A stretch of 64,000 nucleotides of DNA from positions 434,001 to 498,000 of the forward strand of contig JAVLRN010000014.1 of NCBI GenBank assembly GCA_032821775.1, read 5' to 3'. Origin of the DNA: Sanguinoderma infundibulare. Lineage: Eukaryota > Basidiomycota > Agaricomycetes > Polyporales > Polyporaceae. The position numbers were made by a program, and so were the translations under genes. Under the pieces are notes generated by a model that was not told the origin of the DNA, ran no database searches, and was given only the letters and a program-made list of their open reading frames with translations. Every line of letters starts with the position of its first letter. The first letter of the stretch is position 1. This document shows, piece by piece, positions 35,075 through 52,375 of the stretch.

Positions 35075-36480
35075 GCAGACTGAACGAAACGGCGAGCGTC
35101 TGCACAGGTGACAAAGTACCGATGAGAGCAGTCCAATGTGGTCCGATTCCTGAAATTGTACTGAATGTACCTTCCTTATGCTTCTTTTTTGCGCTCTATC
35201 GTGCTGCTGCACGATTTCTCTTCCTTGGTGGCTTCCTTAGAGTGGCTTGGACCAAAGCTTGAACACCCCGGCCCCAGCCTGTGTAAGTGCAGCTCGCACG
35301 TGGGCCTCCTTCTGGTCCTTCTGGAGCACTGCGAGTCGTCGCCCCAGGCCTCACGGTCAGCCTGACGATCGTGTACGCGCGGAGCTGGTCATGCTCGCAG
35401 TAAACGAAATGCGAGCAGTTGGAGTGCGAGGGCAACAGTGTAAAGTGAGTGCCGCGGACAAGTGCGCTCAGATTATCTGAATTATGTAAGATTTATATTG
35501 GACTTACTTGGACTTGTAAGTCGTGTAGCGCCGCTCGCCGAGCGGCAGGGCCCGATACCATCATGCGTCATGAATACCGACCGAGCGTGTATTATACAAA
35601 TACTTCAATAATGCAGTAGGAAGCCACGGAATGGGGTGGGAGAAATCGCCAGCATGCCATGTAAGGTTTGGGAGAATGATAGTAGTGACAAGAGTGCCGA
35701 GGTGTGGGTGTGGAGAGGGGACGACTTCCAGGCATATACATACAGTATGAGCTGTACAGAACTGCATGCGGAGTTTGAGATCGAGTTGAGGAGAGGTGAT
35801 AGTAATAAGTGTGGGCGGATACGAGGGAGTTGCCGTTGAAAACTGTCGGCAGTTGATAAGCAAAACCGCTCGAAATTACAGTACCGTACGGCCAAGAAGC
35901 CTGCACCGAAATTGAGGCCTTGAGGCAGGAAAGCCATGACAAGAGCCTGCGAGAACCAACATGATGTGAAAGCGACGAAAGCAGCACGAGCAACCGCCGC
36001 AGAACAGGGGAGTGTGGCGTGAGAAAAACATGTCAAGCTACTTCAACTTGTCATAACGAAGAGATCCCCCAGATCCAAATCACAGTACACGGCCAAGAAT
36101 CCTGCAGCGGGAAAGCCATGACAAGAACCTGCGAGAATCAACATGACGCGAAAGCAACGAAAGCAGGACGAGCAGACCAGAGCAGACCCCGCACAACAGG
36201 GGAGTGTGGCGTGGGAGAGGGATAAAGTCCCGTGACGTACTTGTAATAAAGGTGAGATCCGAGTAGATACGTTCCAAAGATCCTCTACCTATCGGGGACT
36301 TTAAACTTAAGTATGTAACAGGCTCTGTTCCGGCTCATCTGCCAATGCCTTCATCATGTATGCGCTCCTGACCACAGTACTTGTTAACTAAAAGAACCTC
36401 GTCCAGACTCGACGGAACATACCGAATGCGACGGCGATGCCCTCGTGCTTCAAGTTATTGATCGAGGCAATTTTGAAAGC
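35075..36480. other. Spacer between SMP-30-like copies 5 and 6
   Basis: 35160-35260 keeps traces of the shared 3' flank (CTTGGTGGCTTCCTTAG). The rest has no supported gene; see the direct repeat at 35.88-36.22 kb. Confidence 0.4.
35877..36217. repeat. Imperfect direct repeat, about 140 bp, two copies
   Basis: Copy A 35877-36022 and copy B 36081-36217 share CGGCCAAGAA.CCTGCA, GGAAAGCCATGACAAGA, CCTGCGAGAA.CAACATGA, GCGACGAAAGCA/GCAACGAAAGCA and ACAGGGGAGTGTGGCGTG. Copy B lacks about 15 bases near its start. The purpose is unknown. Confidence 0.8.
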
Positions 36481-36640
36481 GTCTGGCGGTGGTGGCAATA
36501 AGACACACAGTGAAATACCGTCTCACCCGAGTTCACCTGAGCTCATTCTTTCGTCGATGTCCGTCAAGTCCGGAATATGCGCCCTGAGAAGGAAGATAAA
36601 CGGGACTTGGGAGAAGACACGCCAGGTGTGTAGCGCGAAT
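36480..36640 (-). pseudogene. F-box gene fragment, inverted
   Basis: Reverse complement reads TTTATCTTCCTTCTCAGGGC followed by the counterpart of AHIPDLTDIDERMSSGELG. This matches the F-box gene at 15.08-15.17 kb (YIFLLGAHTPDLPNI...TDELG). Only about 50 codons are recognisable and frames shift. It is head-to-head with SMP-30-like copy 6, as the intact F-box gene is with copy 3. Confidence 0.6.
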
Positions 36641-36649
36641 CGGGACGAA

Positions 36650-37100
36650 ATCCTGCTCGAGCGGCTCGATTGTCTGTCCTTCCCGACAGAACGTCGGCAT
36701 CACCGAGAAGTGCAGGGCTCTCACCGAGTTCACATGCTATCTCTATTTGCCCAATGCAGCTACGACTTTGTTCAGTCCCTTTTAGAGGATGGAACCTCGT
36801 CAACGGTCGGGATGGATCTGAATCTGAGCAGAGACTGGATCAGGATTCGGATGATCCAACAAACCGTCTGCTTACCATCATGAAAGCACCGTAGCCCTTC
36901 CCTACACGGGCTGCCCTAGGTATTGGCCAACTTTCAAGTACCGCACTTGAGAAAGTCCACGGTACCGCCGCTCACCTGCTTCCGAGACGCTGGCGATTAC
37001 ATACTTATCTTGACAGACGTCCGCAACGTTGTGGAACACTTCAAACAAGCATCGCCCCTGACAAGGAATCCATATCATAGGACCAAAACGCACCGGCGGT
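36650..37100. repeat. Duplicated upstream block of SMP-30-like genes (copy 6)
   Basis: Inverted relative to the blocks of copies 1-3: GCAGCTACGACTTTGTTCAG, TTGAGAAAGTCCACGGTAC, CGCTCACCTGCTTCCGA, CGATTACATACTTATCTTGA, CCGCAACGTTGTGGAA and GGAATCCATATCATAGGACC all recur. Confidence 0.65.
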
Positions 37101-37175
37101 GAGTCTTTCCTTTACATTCAAAATCCGTAAGCCGCGCGCTGATAGCCTTCTTTTGAATTGTCTAGAGCGTCGCGC

Positions 37176-37184
37176 GTATAAAAG
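37176..37184 (+). promoter_or_regulatory. TATA box of SMP-30-like copy 6
   Basis: GTATAAAAG, about 55 bases before the ATG at 37237. Confidence 0.55.
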
Positions 37185-37236
37185 GGCACAGAGTGGGTCC
37201 AAGGATGGGATGCTGCCCAGGCTCCAGCGCTGGAAG

Positions 37237-38840
37237 ATGGTCGCGGTCTCAGCCATCACCTCTGTCGTCGTCGCCCTCGTTGCGTGGGTCTACGGAGCGG
37301 ACCCCCCGCCGCCCGCGCTGACGAACAGCGCCCTTCCACCACAAGCTGTGGTGAGTATTCCAATAGCCGGGCCTGGATAGTCATCGTTTCCCCATCGCAT
37401 GATCGTCCTCATCCTCTCCATGACAGCTCGTTGATCCCCTTAGGTTCAACGTGCTCGGCATTAACGGAACCTTCAGGGAGTCGTCGATCACGGAGTTCTT
37501 CAACCCCACCAACACCTCCCCGCCCTTCTTCCAAATCTTCAACCCCGAATTCCTCAGGATCCTCGGGCCGGACGCGACCGTCCGCGCCATCGCGTCGAAC
37601 CCCGACTTCTCGTTCGCGCACGAGGCGCCGATATGGGTTCCGAAGACGGATGAGGTCTTCTTTTCCAGCTTTGACAGCGGTCCGCCCGACTTCAGCGGAA
37701 ACAACCAGGTGGCGAAGATCAGCCTGGCTGAGGTCGCGCAGGCCATCAACGCGAGCGGACCAGGCGTGTCGCCCGTGAACGTCAGCGTCACGAAAGTACG
37801 AGAGTCACTGTCCCGCTTCGGCGCCGCTCGTTCGCTGACATGTTGCCCATCGCAGATTGACCTCCCCGAGGCCGTGCAGATGACCAACGGAGGAACGGGG
37901 CCGTTCTTCGGGCAGCTTGTGCTCGCCAACTTCGGGCGAGGTCCCATTCCACCGTCGCTCGTGCTCGTCGACCCGGCGAACCCGAGCAACACGACCGTGC
38001 TGCTGGACAATTTCTTCGGCCGTCAGTTCAACTCTCTGAATGACGTCAAGATACACCCGAAGTCTGGCAAGCTGTTCTTCACCGACGTTGCGTACGCACC
38101 AGTCAGGCATCGGCGATAGAGAACCTATCTGACGAAGCGCACATGCAGATACGGTTTCCTGAGTCACTTCCGCCCAATGCCGCTAATGCCGAACCAGGTG
38201 TACCGGTTCGACCCCGACACAGGTTCGGTTCGTGTTGTGGCGGACGGGTTCGATAGATGCAATGGCATCGCATTTTCTCCAGATGGAAGCGTTGCCTTCA
38301 TGTGCGTACGCTGCGTGTCCTCCCTAGTCGGACGAGAGTAACATTCTGCGGGATATAGCACTGATACTGGACTTAACGGCGGCTTCCTCGGGAACAACCA
38401 GACCGCGCCTGCTACAATGTAAGCACGAGCGCGCGAGCTGAGCTCGTCCCTTCTGACAGAACGCTGACGCTTGCCATCCAGCTACGCATTCGACGTCGAT
38501 CCGACGACCCAAGCGTTCACTAACCGCAGGGTCTTCGCGTACGTGGACACCGGCATTCCGGATGGCATACAACTCGATGCGGCAGGAAACGTCTACTCTG
38601 GATGTGGAGACGGAATACATGCAAGTCACGCACCATGATAGAGGACGCTATGAGCTCGAGACTAAATAAGCGTATTTGCAGGTCTGGAATTCGGAGGGCA
38701 CGCTGTTGGGCAAGTTCTTCCTCGGCACGACCGCCGCGGAACTCATATTCGCCGGAGACGGCCGCCTGGTCATCTTGGCCGAAACCGCAATTTACTTTGC
38801 GAACATCGCGGCGAAGTTCAATAGGGTGTCGTTCCCCTGA
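37237..38840 (+). CDS. Secreted SMP-30/gluconolactonase-like beta-propeller, copy 6
   Basis: Seven exons: 37237-37350, 37427-37795, 37856-38091, 38149-38301, 38359-38418, 38482-38620 and 38682-38840, giving 409 residues, the shortest of the six. The signal-like N-terminus MVAVSAITSVVVALVAWV is followed by a Pro-rich ADPPPPALTN segment. Putative metal ligands: Glu about 104 (EAPIW), Asn about 220 (NSLNDVKIHP), Asn about 277 (RCNGIAFSPDG) and Asp about 338 (PDGIQLDAAGNVY). Exon 2 lacks three residues present in the others, in the loop before NNQVAKISL. Intron 6 uses GCAAGT. Upstream is an inverted F-box fragment; downstream is GCN2. Confidence 0.86.
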
Positions 38841-39722
38841 AGAGACGCGAGACTGTACGTACGAGTTGTAGAACATTCAGAACAGATATCACTACGGATG
38901 ATAGCGATTCAATGGGAACAAATTCCTCCTAGCGTGCCTTCACGAATCTCCTTTTCGTTCCCGTTTTTTACTTGCTCCCCCTTCGCGGATTTCTTGGAGG
39001 AATCAAAGGAAACGGATTCGAGGTGCATCGTCGCCCGGCTCGGGAGATTATTTGCTTGGAACGCCTCGTCGTGACGCTGATAGTAAGAGCGAGAGCACCT
39101 GGGGATATGATCAGGCGAGTTTTAGTAGCAAGGGCTAGGTCGACGCAGAGCGTGCGGAGGACGTACCGTTGCGGTTAGAAGTTGGTGGCAAGCCACTTAA
39201 GACGACGTCCGATTCCAATCAGATTGCTGCAATCAGCGTACTCCTTTCATTGGCGAATCACGCACCCGGCCTGCTCGGCAACCCGACTGCAGTGAGCTGG
39301 ACATCAGCGAGGGGCGGCGTGGACCATGGGCAGGCACGTGTGGTCCTGGTTCTGCAGAGCACGATAGGTCAAGAAGCAGAGTGCAGTCGCAAGGATTGGC
39401 GGGGATCTGCAAAGGGAGAGACAGCGTCGGAAAGTGAGTCGCAGGCGCGAGCAAGATAGAGTCGTCCCAGTTTGGAAATCTCCTGAGCACGTCCAGAGGC
39501 GCCCATAGCAAATTCGGCTAGGATGGGAGCACGTGCTGGGTGGGTTGGGTCGGCTCTGGGGTGCAGGTGGGGTTGGCGAATGACTCCTTGTTACTTGACC
39601 ACGACAACGACGACCATACGCTTGAACGGACTCGACGGCGCGATGCACGCTTGAGCTGCCGAGGTCCCCCGGGCCCTCCCCTCTCAAGCAACCAGGCGTC
39701 CACTCGTTCGGCGATCTCGACA
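38841..39722. other. Copy 6 downstream flank and GCN2 promoter
   Basis: 38985-39020 carries the shared 3' flank (TTCTTGGAGGAATCAAAGGAA). From about 39150 to the GCN2 start no gene can be supported. Confidence 0.4.
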
Positions 39723-46630
<6,908 letters not shown>

Positions 46631-47031
46631 GACTGTTGATATCTTTTTCGCTTGATCTTTACACTTGTATCGCTACTTAGTTGCCCCATTCATCTGCAGG
46701 GGGTCCTCATCCCGTGTCATGTCAGGTTGTCTATGTATGTTCAGATCTGTGCCGTATTCGTGTCAAATGTCGCTCAATTTCAGGTCAGAAGTGTAGTTTT
46801 AGTTACGCCTAAATTCGATACGTCGTTGTGCGCGGCCTGCGGAAAGAATGAAAATTACCATAAATCGCCTCGCGCTTTGCTTCGTTCTGCTGAGGAAGGT
46901 GAGGAGGTGCAATGGCTGGAGAGAGATGAGGGGGGAGATGGGACTCGAGCGCACAACAAAAGGTAGCGGGACTCGAGCGCCACGGTCGCGGCCCTTGACG
47001 CCAAAAAATGGTCAAAGATCATCGGTCGACT
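46631..47031. other. GCN2 3' region and tRNA downstream side
   Basis: No gene is supported. A GGGACTCGAGCGC motif occurs twice at 46940-46982. An A-run at 47003-47008 is the pol III terminator of the minus-strand tRNA. Confidence 0.4.
47003..47008 (-). terminator. RNA polymerase III terminator of tRNA-Glu
   Basis: Six T residues on the minus strand, 24 bases after the 3' end of the tRNA. Confidence 0.5.
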
Positions 47032-47102
47032 TCCGATACGGGGAATCGAACCCCGGGCTATCGCGTGAGAGGCGATAATGTTAGCCACTACACCATATCG
47101 GA
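47032..47102 (-). tRNA. tRNA-Glu (anticodon CTC)
   Basis: On the minus strand the acceptor stem TCCGATA pairs with TATCGGA. The D-arm reads TGGTGTAGTGGCTAACA. The anticodon stem is TATCGC/GCGATA with loop CTCTCAC, giving anticodon CTC for GAG codons. The T-arm is CCGGGGTTCGAATCCCCG. There is no intron. The 71-base length and all features fit a functional cytosolic tRNA-Glu. Confidence 0.95.
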
Positions 47103-47584
47103 GCGCATGATGTAGTTATGTATTACCCTATATATGACTTATTCCTCGACGACCTGACTGATACTTGACGATGGGTCACCGTCAACGACTTGCAGATTGT
47201 GACCACCATCTTCGACCGGATGGCCATGCTCGTCTGCCAGTTGACCATTGCGGATGACGATATGCATCATGACCCCCTCTTCTGGTCCAGTTCTCGCTGA
47301 GGACTCGCGGTTCGCATCACTGATGGTGATGGGTGTGGCCAAACCGATGCTGACATACTCGTCGCTGGAGACCATCCGGCTACCCAACGTCGCCCCACAA
47401 GGAGCCTCTCCTATAAGCCCACCAGTCGTCCTAGTCGACGTACATCTTGGTTTCTCTTGTCTTCCCGGGCTGGTCCTTTGCTTTCTCTTACACACTCACT
47501 CGTTTGTGTGTTCCCTCCGTTCTCGTTTTTCGTTCCTTGTTCTTGACTCTTTGTCCTCCCCCCGCCCCCGAATTCCGCCCTAAA
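47103..47584. other. Spacer and CT-rich leader
   Basis: No gene seen. 47450-47580 is pyrimidine-rich, typical of a fungal leader before the gene at 47585. Confidence 0.4.
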
Positions 47585-49085
47585 ATGTTCAACAGGACCG
47601 CCGAGTACCTCGCCCATGGTGCACGTAGCCTCGGCCCGCTAGCGAAGCTTCAGCCCGAGCAGCGCATGCGAGTGGAAAAGTCCAGCAAGAAGGTTGGCAA
47701 GGTCCTTGGAGAGATGCCTGTCATCGACATCATTCCCGCATCCCCCGGCGCGGTGAATGGTATTGCGACGAAGGCAAAGAAGAGTGGAAAGTCGAAGAGG
47801 GCCCCTCCTGCGCCGGTCTTGCGCATCAAGCTCACCCCTCTCCGTCGCACCTCTACCATTGTGTCGCTGGACCTCGCCAGCGCGTCGACGGGCTCAACCC
47901 GTAGGGCGCGCGACCCCGTCCCGAGCCTCCATCTCGGTCTTTCTCCCTTCCGTGCGAGCCAGGCAAGGTATGTCTCCGAAATCTCTGCCACAGAAAAGCA
48001 TGGAACAAATGGATATGTCCGAACATTGTAGGACGCCGCAAGGCTTTATCTTCCTCAGTCCTCTCTCCCCCTTGTCACCCTTCTCCCCCATCGAGACCTC
48101 GGACATGCGCGAGCAACGGTACCACGGTCTGCGCCGCCTGGCCCACCCACGCGCGTTGCGTGACACGATCGTCGAGGAGCTCCCTTCCATCGCCCAGGCC
48201 ATCGAACAGGTCGAAAATCTCAACTCGTACCTCGATCTGTATCGCATAGGCGCCAAGGATCGCCGTGACTCAGATACCTTCACTCACATGACGAAGCTCG
48301 ACACGGCATACACGGCGTGCATGGATGCAACGGATGCCGAATCGGCCTACACCGCGTGCATAGCGTGCACCCCAGCCTCTGTAGGCCCTCGTCGCCGAAG
48401 CTTCTCCTTCTCTCACGTGGAACGCAGGAGTAACTTTTCCAGCGGATCTGTCACGCCCATCGCGCGCACGAGTTTCATCGTGCCGCACACCGCGTCCGTC
48501 TGCTCGTTTGAGGACCAGCCGGCGCGGTACACGCTCGTCATCAACGTCCCCTCCCCTCGCACTCCGACCGCCTGCATTCCCTTCACCTCGAGCACGGCGA
48601 GCACCGCGCGCATATCTCGCGCGTACACCATCGTCATGAACGTCCCGCAGAACGGCAAGCGCGACACGCTCCCCGAGACGCCAGCGGACGACAGCGCCCC
48701 ACTCCAGAAGCAGCAGAAGGAGGCGCGCGCCCGCGCCGCCCTCCTCACCGCCATGGACCAGCCCGCGCCCGCGCTCATCTCTCCCGTTCCCCAGGCTGAT
48801 CCGCGTGGTCCGTACTGGGTGCGCCAGTCGTACCGCGTTTCGACGGTGCGCGGATACGTCCGCCGGACGCACAGCTACAGCCGACGCTCGGGCGTTCGCG
48901 TGCCGCCGACCCCGCGGACGCTGCGACGCGAGCGGCGCCAAGGCTGGGGCGGGGAGTGGAAGGCGGGGAAGCTGGCGGCGGCGGTCGAGGGTTTGAAGGA
49001 GATCAGGACGCCTGCTCCGCCTGTGCCGGAGAAGGACGAGAAGGAGGACGAGGGCCCGGACGAGGATTTTATCATCATCCAGTGA
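47585..49085 (+). CDS. Unrecognised basic, low-complexity protein
   Basis: Two exons, 47585-47967 and 48032-49085, giving 478 residues; the intron has a GTATGT donor and TTGTAG acceptor and the frame continues as SQARTPQGFIFLSPLSPLSP. I do not recognise a family. The N-terminus (MFNRTAEYLAHGARSLGPLA) and a following Lys/Val segment (KKVGKVLGEMPVIDIIPASP) look ordered; then a basic Ser/Thr/Arg-rich stretch, a helix-like part (EELPSIAQAIEQVENLNSYL), a region with repeated YTACMD/YTACIACT motifs, a coiled Gln/Lys/Ala stretch, and an acidic end (EKDEKEDEGPDEDFIIIQ). No signal peptide or membrane segment. Frame-consistent codon use over 1.4 kb and a clean intron support a real gene, probably lineage-specific. 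Confidence 0.65.
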
Positions 49086-49675
49086 GGGGGAGATGGTGGT
49101 GCTGGACCGGCCTGCGCTTCGTTATCATCCACATTAATGCTTACCTTTCTGACGCTGTCGTTCTGGGCGGTGGATTGATGAATCTCGTACTGCCCACCGA
49201 GGCCAGACCCTTGGCTTCAGATCAACGAGGATAGTGTGTACCGATGTCGGCATATTTGCGGTCCCAAGGCGCAATGTCAACGTCCGATCGATATCCTGGC
49301 TGCAGAGCAGAACTCGTGCGGCCCTTCCGGCATTTTTGTTAGTACGCAATCTGGCTTCCTTCCTCTGACTGAGCCGGCAATTCACACTTCAGATCGCGTT
49401 CACAGCGTACACGTGGTCGACCTCGCCTGATACCACGCGGCCCTGCTGCCATATTGCGCCTTGCTCTCGTAGCGAAGGCCGTTGAACCGAGTCCCACAGT
49501 ACGCCGCGATGTCGAGGATATACTGTCCTTGGACACCCATTCCGATGCGGTACAGTGTCCTTCTACCTTCCATTACTCGGGCGGAGTTGTTTTTGCGCCC
49601 GGATTGGTCCCTCTGGTGCCGCTTCGCGCTTCAGCGTATGCGATTTGAAGGTCATGCGGACCCAGCGGCTCGAGC
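49086..49675. other. Spacer; no gene seen
   Basis: No supported coding frame. The TATA element TAGATAAAAGGG at 49677-49688 belongs to the lectin remnant that follows. Confidence 0.4.
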
Positions 49676-49740
49676 ATAGATAAAAGGGTCCGCCATGACC
49701 GCCTGAGATTCATCGGAGTCCCGAGTACTCGTCAATCGCA

Positions 49741-50080
49741 ATGCCCAGCTACGTTGTGACTTTCCTCTTCGGCAGCGTCACGCCTGCCTCGGCCTTCGAC
49801 GAGTTTCAACACATGAACTCCGCTGGCGAGTTCACCTAACACGAACACCTCGCGCTCTATGCGCTCACCCGCACTGCTCGGGCAAGTTCGTGATGAACGA
49901 CTTTGGTATGAGCTTGGCATTTTCGCCATTTCATTGCCCTGAGAAGTTCACAAAAGCGGTAGCAAGCAGCGTCCTCGACCTAACCCATCCAGCAGATCAC
50001 CGTTTCTAGCGGATGGGTCGTACGTTGTATTCCCCTCCACCACATCTATTCCCATTCCCCTTTGACTGGTGCACGGTCGC
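49741..50080 (+). pseudogene. Jacalin-like lectin remnant, truncated at the transposon boundary
   Basis: Exon 1 is recognisable: MPSYVVTFLFGSVTPASAFD and QHMNSAGEFT, parallel to MQSYNTSSLFGSDTPGS in the gene at 1120. The expected GT donor after it is GC (GCGAGTTC). Exon 2 remains as FVMNDFG. Exon 3 (SSVLDLTHP...) has lost bases and shifts frame before the SGWV strand. Similarity to the intact genes ends near 50080, where repeat-rich AT-biased DNA begins. The promoter TATA is also kept. Confidence 0.65.
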
Positions 50081-50099
50081 ACAGGACCCCCGAATAACC

Positions 50100-50285
50100 G
50101 CCCAAGAGCTCAGGGGCCGAAATCACCGAAAATGGGCCCGCAGGGCCCCCGATGTTACATGCCAATCACCGAAAATGGCCCCCAAAATGGCCCACCTGAT
50201 AGCCCCGAAATCGGCCTCCGGCCAAAAGGTATCATCCATCTGACCACCGGAAATTTGACTTTCGGAGGCCGGCGCGCCCCCCGAA
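50100..50285. repeat. Short degenerate repeats at the left element edge
   Basis: ATCACCGAAAATGG occurs twice (about 50131 and 50164), with related GCCCCCAAAATGGCCC and GCCCCCGATG pieces. This GC-rich patch separates the lectin remnant from AT-rich DNA. Confidence 0.5.
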
Positions 50286-51873
50286 GATGAGTCAGCATAA
50301 GAAGCTGTCCGCGTTAGGCTGGCGGATATACCAAACACCTCGTTGCTTATATACAACATTGACCCCCCTTGTTACCAATGTACACTAGATTACAATGGGC
50401 TGTCAACGTGTTGGTTATTCAATTATAATCAAGATTTATTAACACACAATTCCAGCATAGTACACTGTATATACTGGTCAGCCGGAAGGGATAAAATGAC
50501 ATAATTGCTGTTGGGCCGGTCAGGGCCAGCCTGTACACTGTAGTCAGGACTATCCACTGGCCGAGCAGTCTGGCTATCATCAAGACTAGCCACCAGCCGT
50601 ACAGTATTTCTATAATCTGTTTTCTAGGGGTGGACTGTCATTGTTTTGACCCTTTATATGTGCCAATTAAATCTACCATTCAAATACACTTTAGTGCACA
50701 TTGATATGTCTAGTATTTATCCCACTATGGGAGATGCAATGGGGACCCTAGGTACAGAAAGATTCCCCCATATCTCCACCAGTTCTTTACATAATTGTGT
50801 GCTGAAGGCTGGGTTGGAATCATGATTTTTATCTGATTCCAACGGGCCCTTGATTGTAATGATGCACCTCTTGGTTGCTGAGATATTGTGATTTTATTCA
50901 CTCCAGGCAGGAGGAGAGGTCACTATATCTCAGCAATCAGACCTCAGATTGCCTTGCTTTCTGTTCCAGCTCATAGCTACTGATTCTCAGTGCATGGGAC
51001 CATTATTTTTGGCCTACTGCACCACCTGTATGTATGTCAGCTATGCAGGCAACTACTACTTTCCGGCCGTGCAGCATAGCCACATACATACATCAGCCGG
51101 CCAGCTGGCATGCAACCTTTAGCTGAGGTATACTTATTGCTTTGCACAGAGCCACACTAATATCTTTGTGGCTAGGTTTTATTCACTCAGAGCTCACAAA
51201 CCTACATGAATTCTCTGGAGCTGCACTGCATATCAGGTAAGTAGTGACCTCCAGCTGGGTAGCATTGCCCCACACACATACCCACCGGCCGGCATGCAAT
51301 CTTTAATACAGGTATGCATCTTATTGATGGCTCCAGAGCACTTTTGTTTGATTGGTGGACTCAGACTTGTATTTTCCTCTGTTACTATCAGACTCACTGG
51401 TAGAGATCATTCTTGTGTTATAACTGGCCACATGACATTTCTGGCAACTGGTTCACTCCGGCCGTGCAGCATCAACACCTGAAACTGCAGACCGGCTGGT
51501 GTGTGTTGTTTTTATACTAATATATATATATCTCCCCGCTTCAACTCTTTACTGTGTTATCTGACAGCTCTGAATGATATTCTATTGTTCTGGAAATATT
51601 TATTACCATGCATTAGTTCATAATCCCCCACCAGAGTGGGGTCCGGTCAGATGGCATTGGAGGTAACCCCTTACATCCGGCCGTATGCAGTGTGTATACA
51701 CAAATGCCACCCGCCCGGGATGTGATGTCCTGATATAGGCATACTGTTTCACTGGTCAGTATATCACTGCATAAATCACTCACCCAGTGATTGCAGGCAT
51801 CTGCACTTACTGTTCAGAATTGCTCTGGGATGCACTTAAGCACCCCATTCAGCCCAGCTCCCTTCTATTACAT

Positions 51874-52212
51874 TGCTAGCCAAGCTTAGAACAGCTCCAG
51901 AGGAACCAGATTTTATCAGAGCTGTCTGAAATTTTGTACACATGTTTACCCATATACTCTCTCACATTTCCCAAAGCCGCATCCCCTCGGACTTCCGCAT
52001 TCCAAAGTTATCTCACCTGTGCCATGTGTCCTACCCTTACCTGTGCTAGCCAAGCTTAGGACAGCTCCGGAGGGGTCAGTTTTTATCGGAGCTGTCTGGA
52101 ATTTTGTATGTATGTTTGCCCATATACTCTCTCGCATTCCTCTAAGCTGCATCCCCTCCAGTTCTCATGTTTCCAAGTTATCCTACCTTTGTGTTGTGTT
52201 CTGCCGTTACCC
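51874..52212. repeat. Tandem duplication, unit about 169 bp
   Basis: The two units start with TGCTAGCCAAGCTTAG at 51874 and 52043. Both contain ACAGCTCC.GAGG, TTTTATC.GAGCTGTCTG.AATTTTGTA, GCCCATATACTCTCTC or ACCCATATACTCTCTC, and CTGCATCCCCTC or CCGCATCCCCTC. They differ by many transitions. No coding frame. Confidence 0.8.
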
Positions 52213-52375
52213 ATCTTTCTTAACCACTTGCATCTCATACTCCCTTGCTCCCTGCAACAGCTGTGTCATTGTTTGCCTCAGTATTTACTTTATCATGTGA
52301 TCAACTCTGCATTCTAGATATTGCTCTGGAATTGCTCCAGAGTGACCGGAGCACATTGGTGTGGAATAAGCAAAG

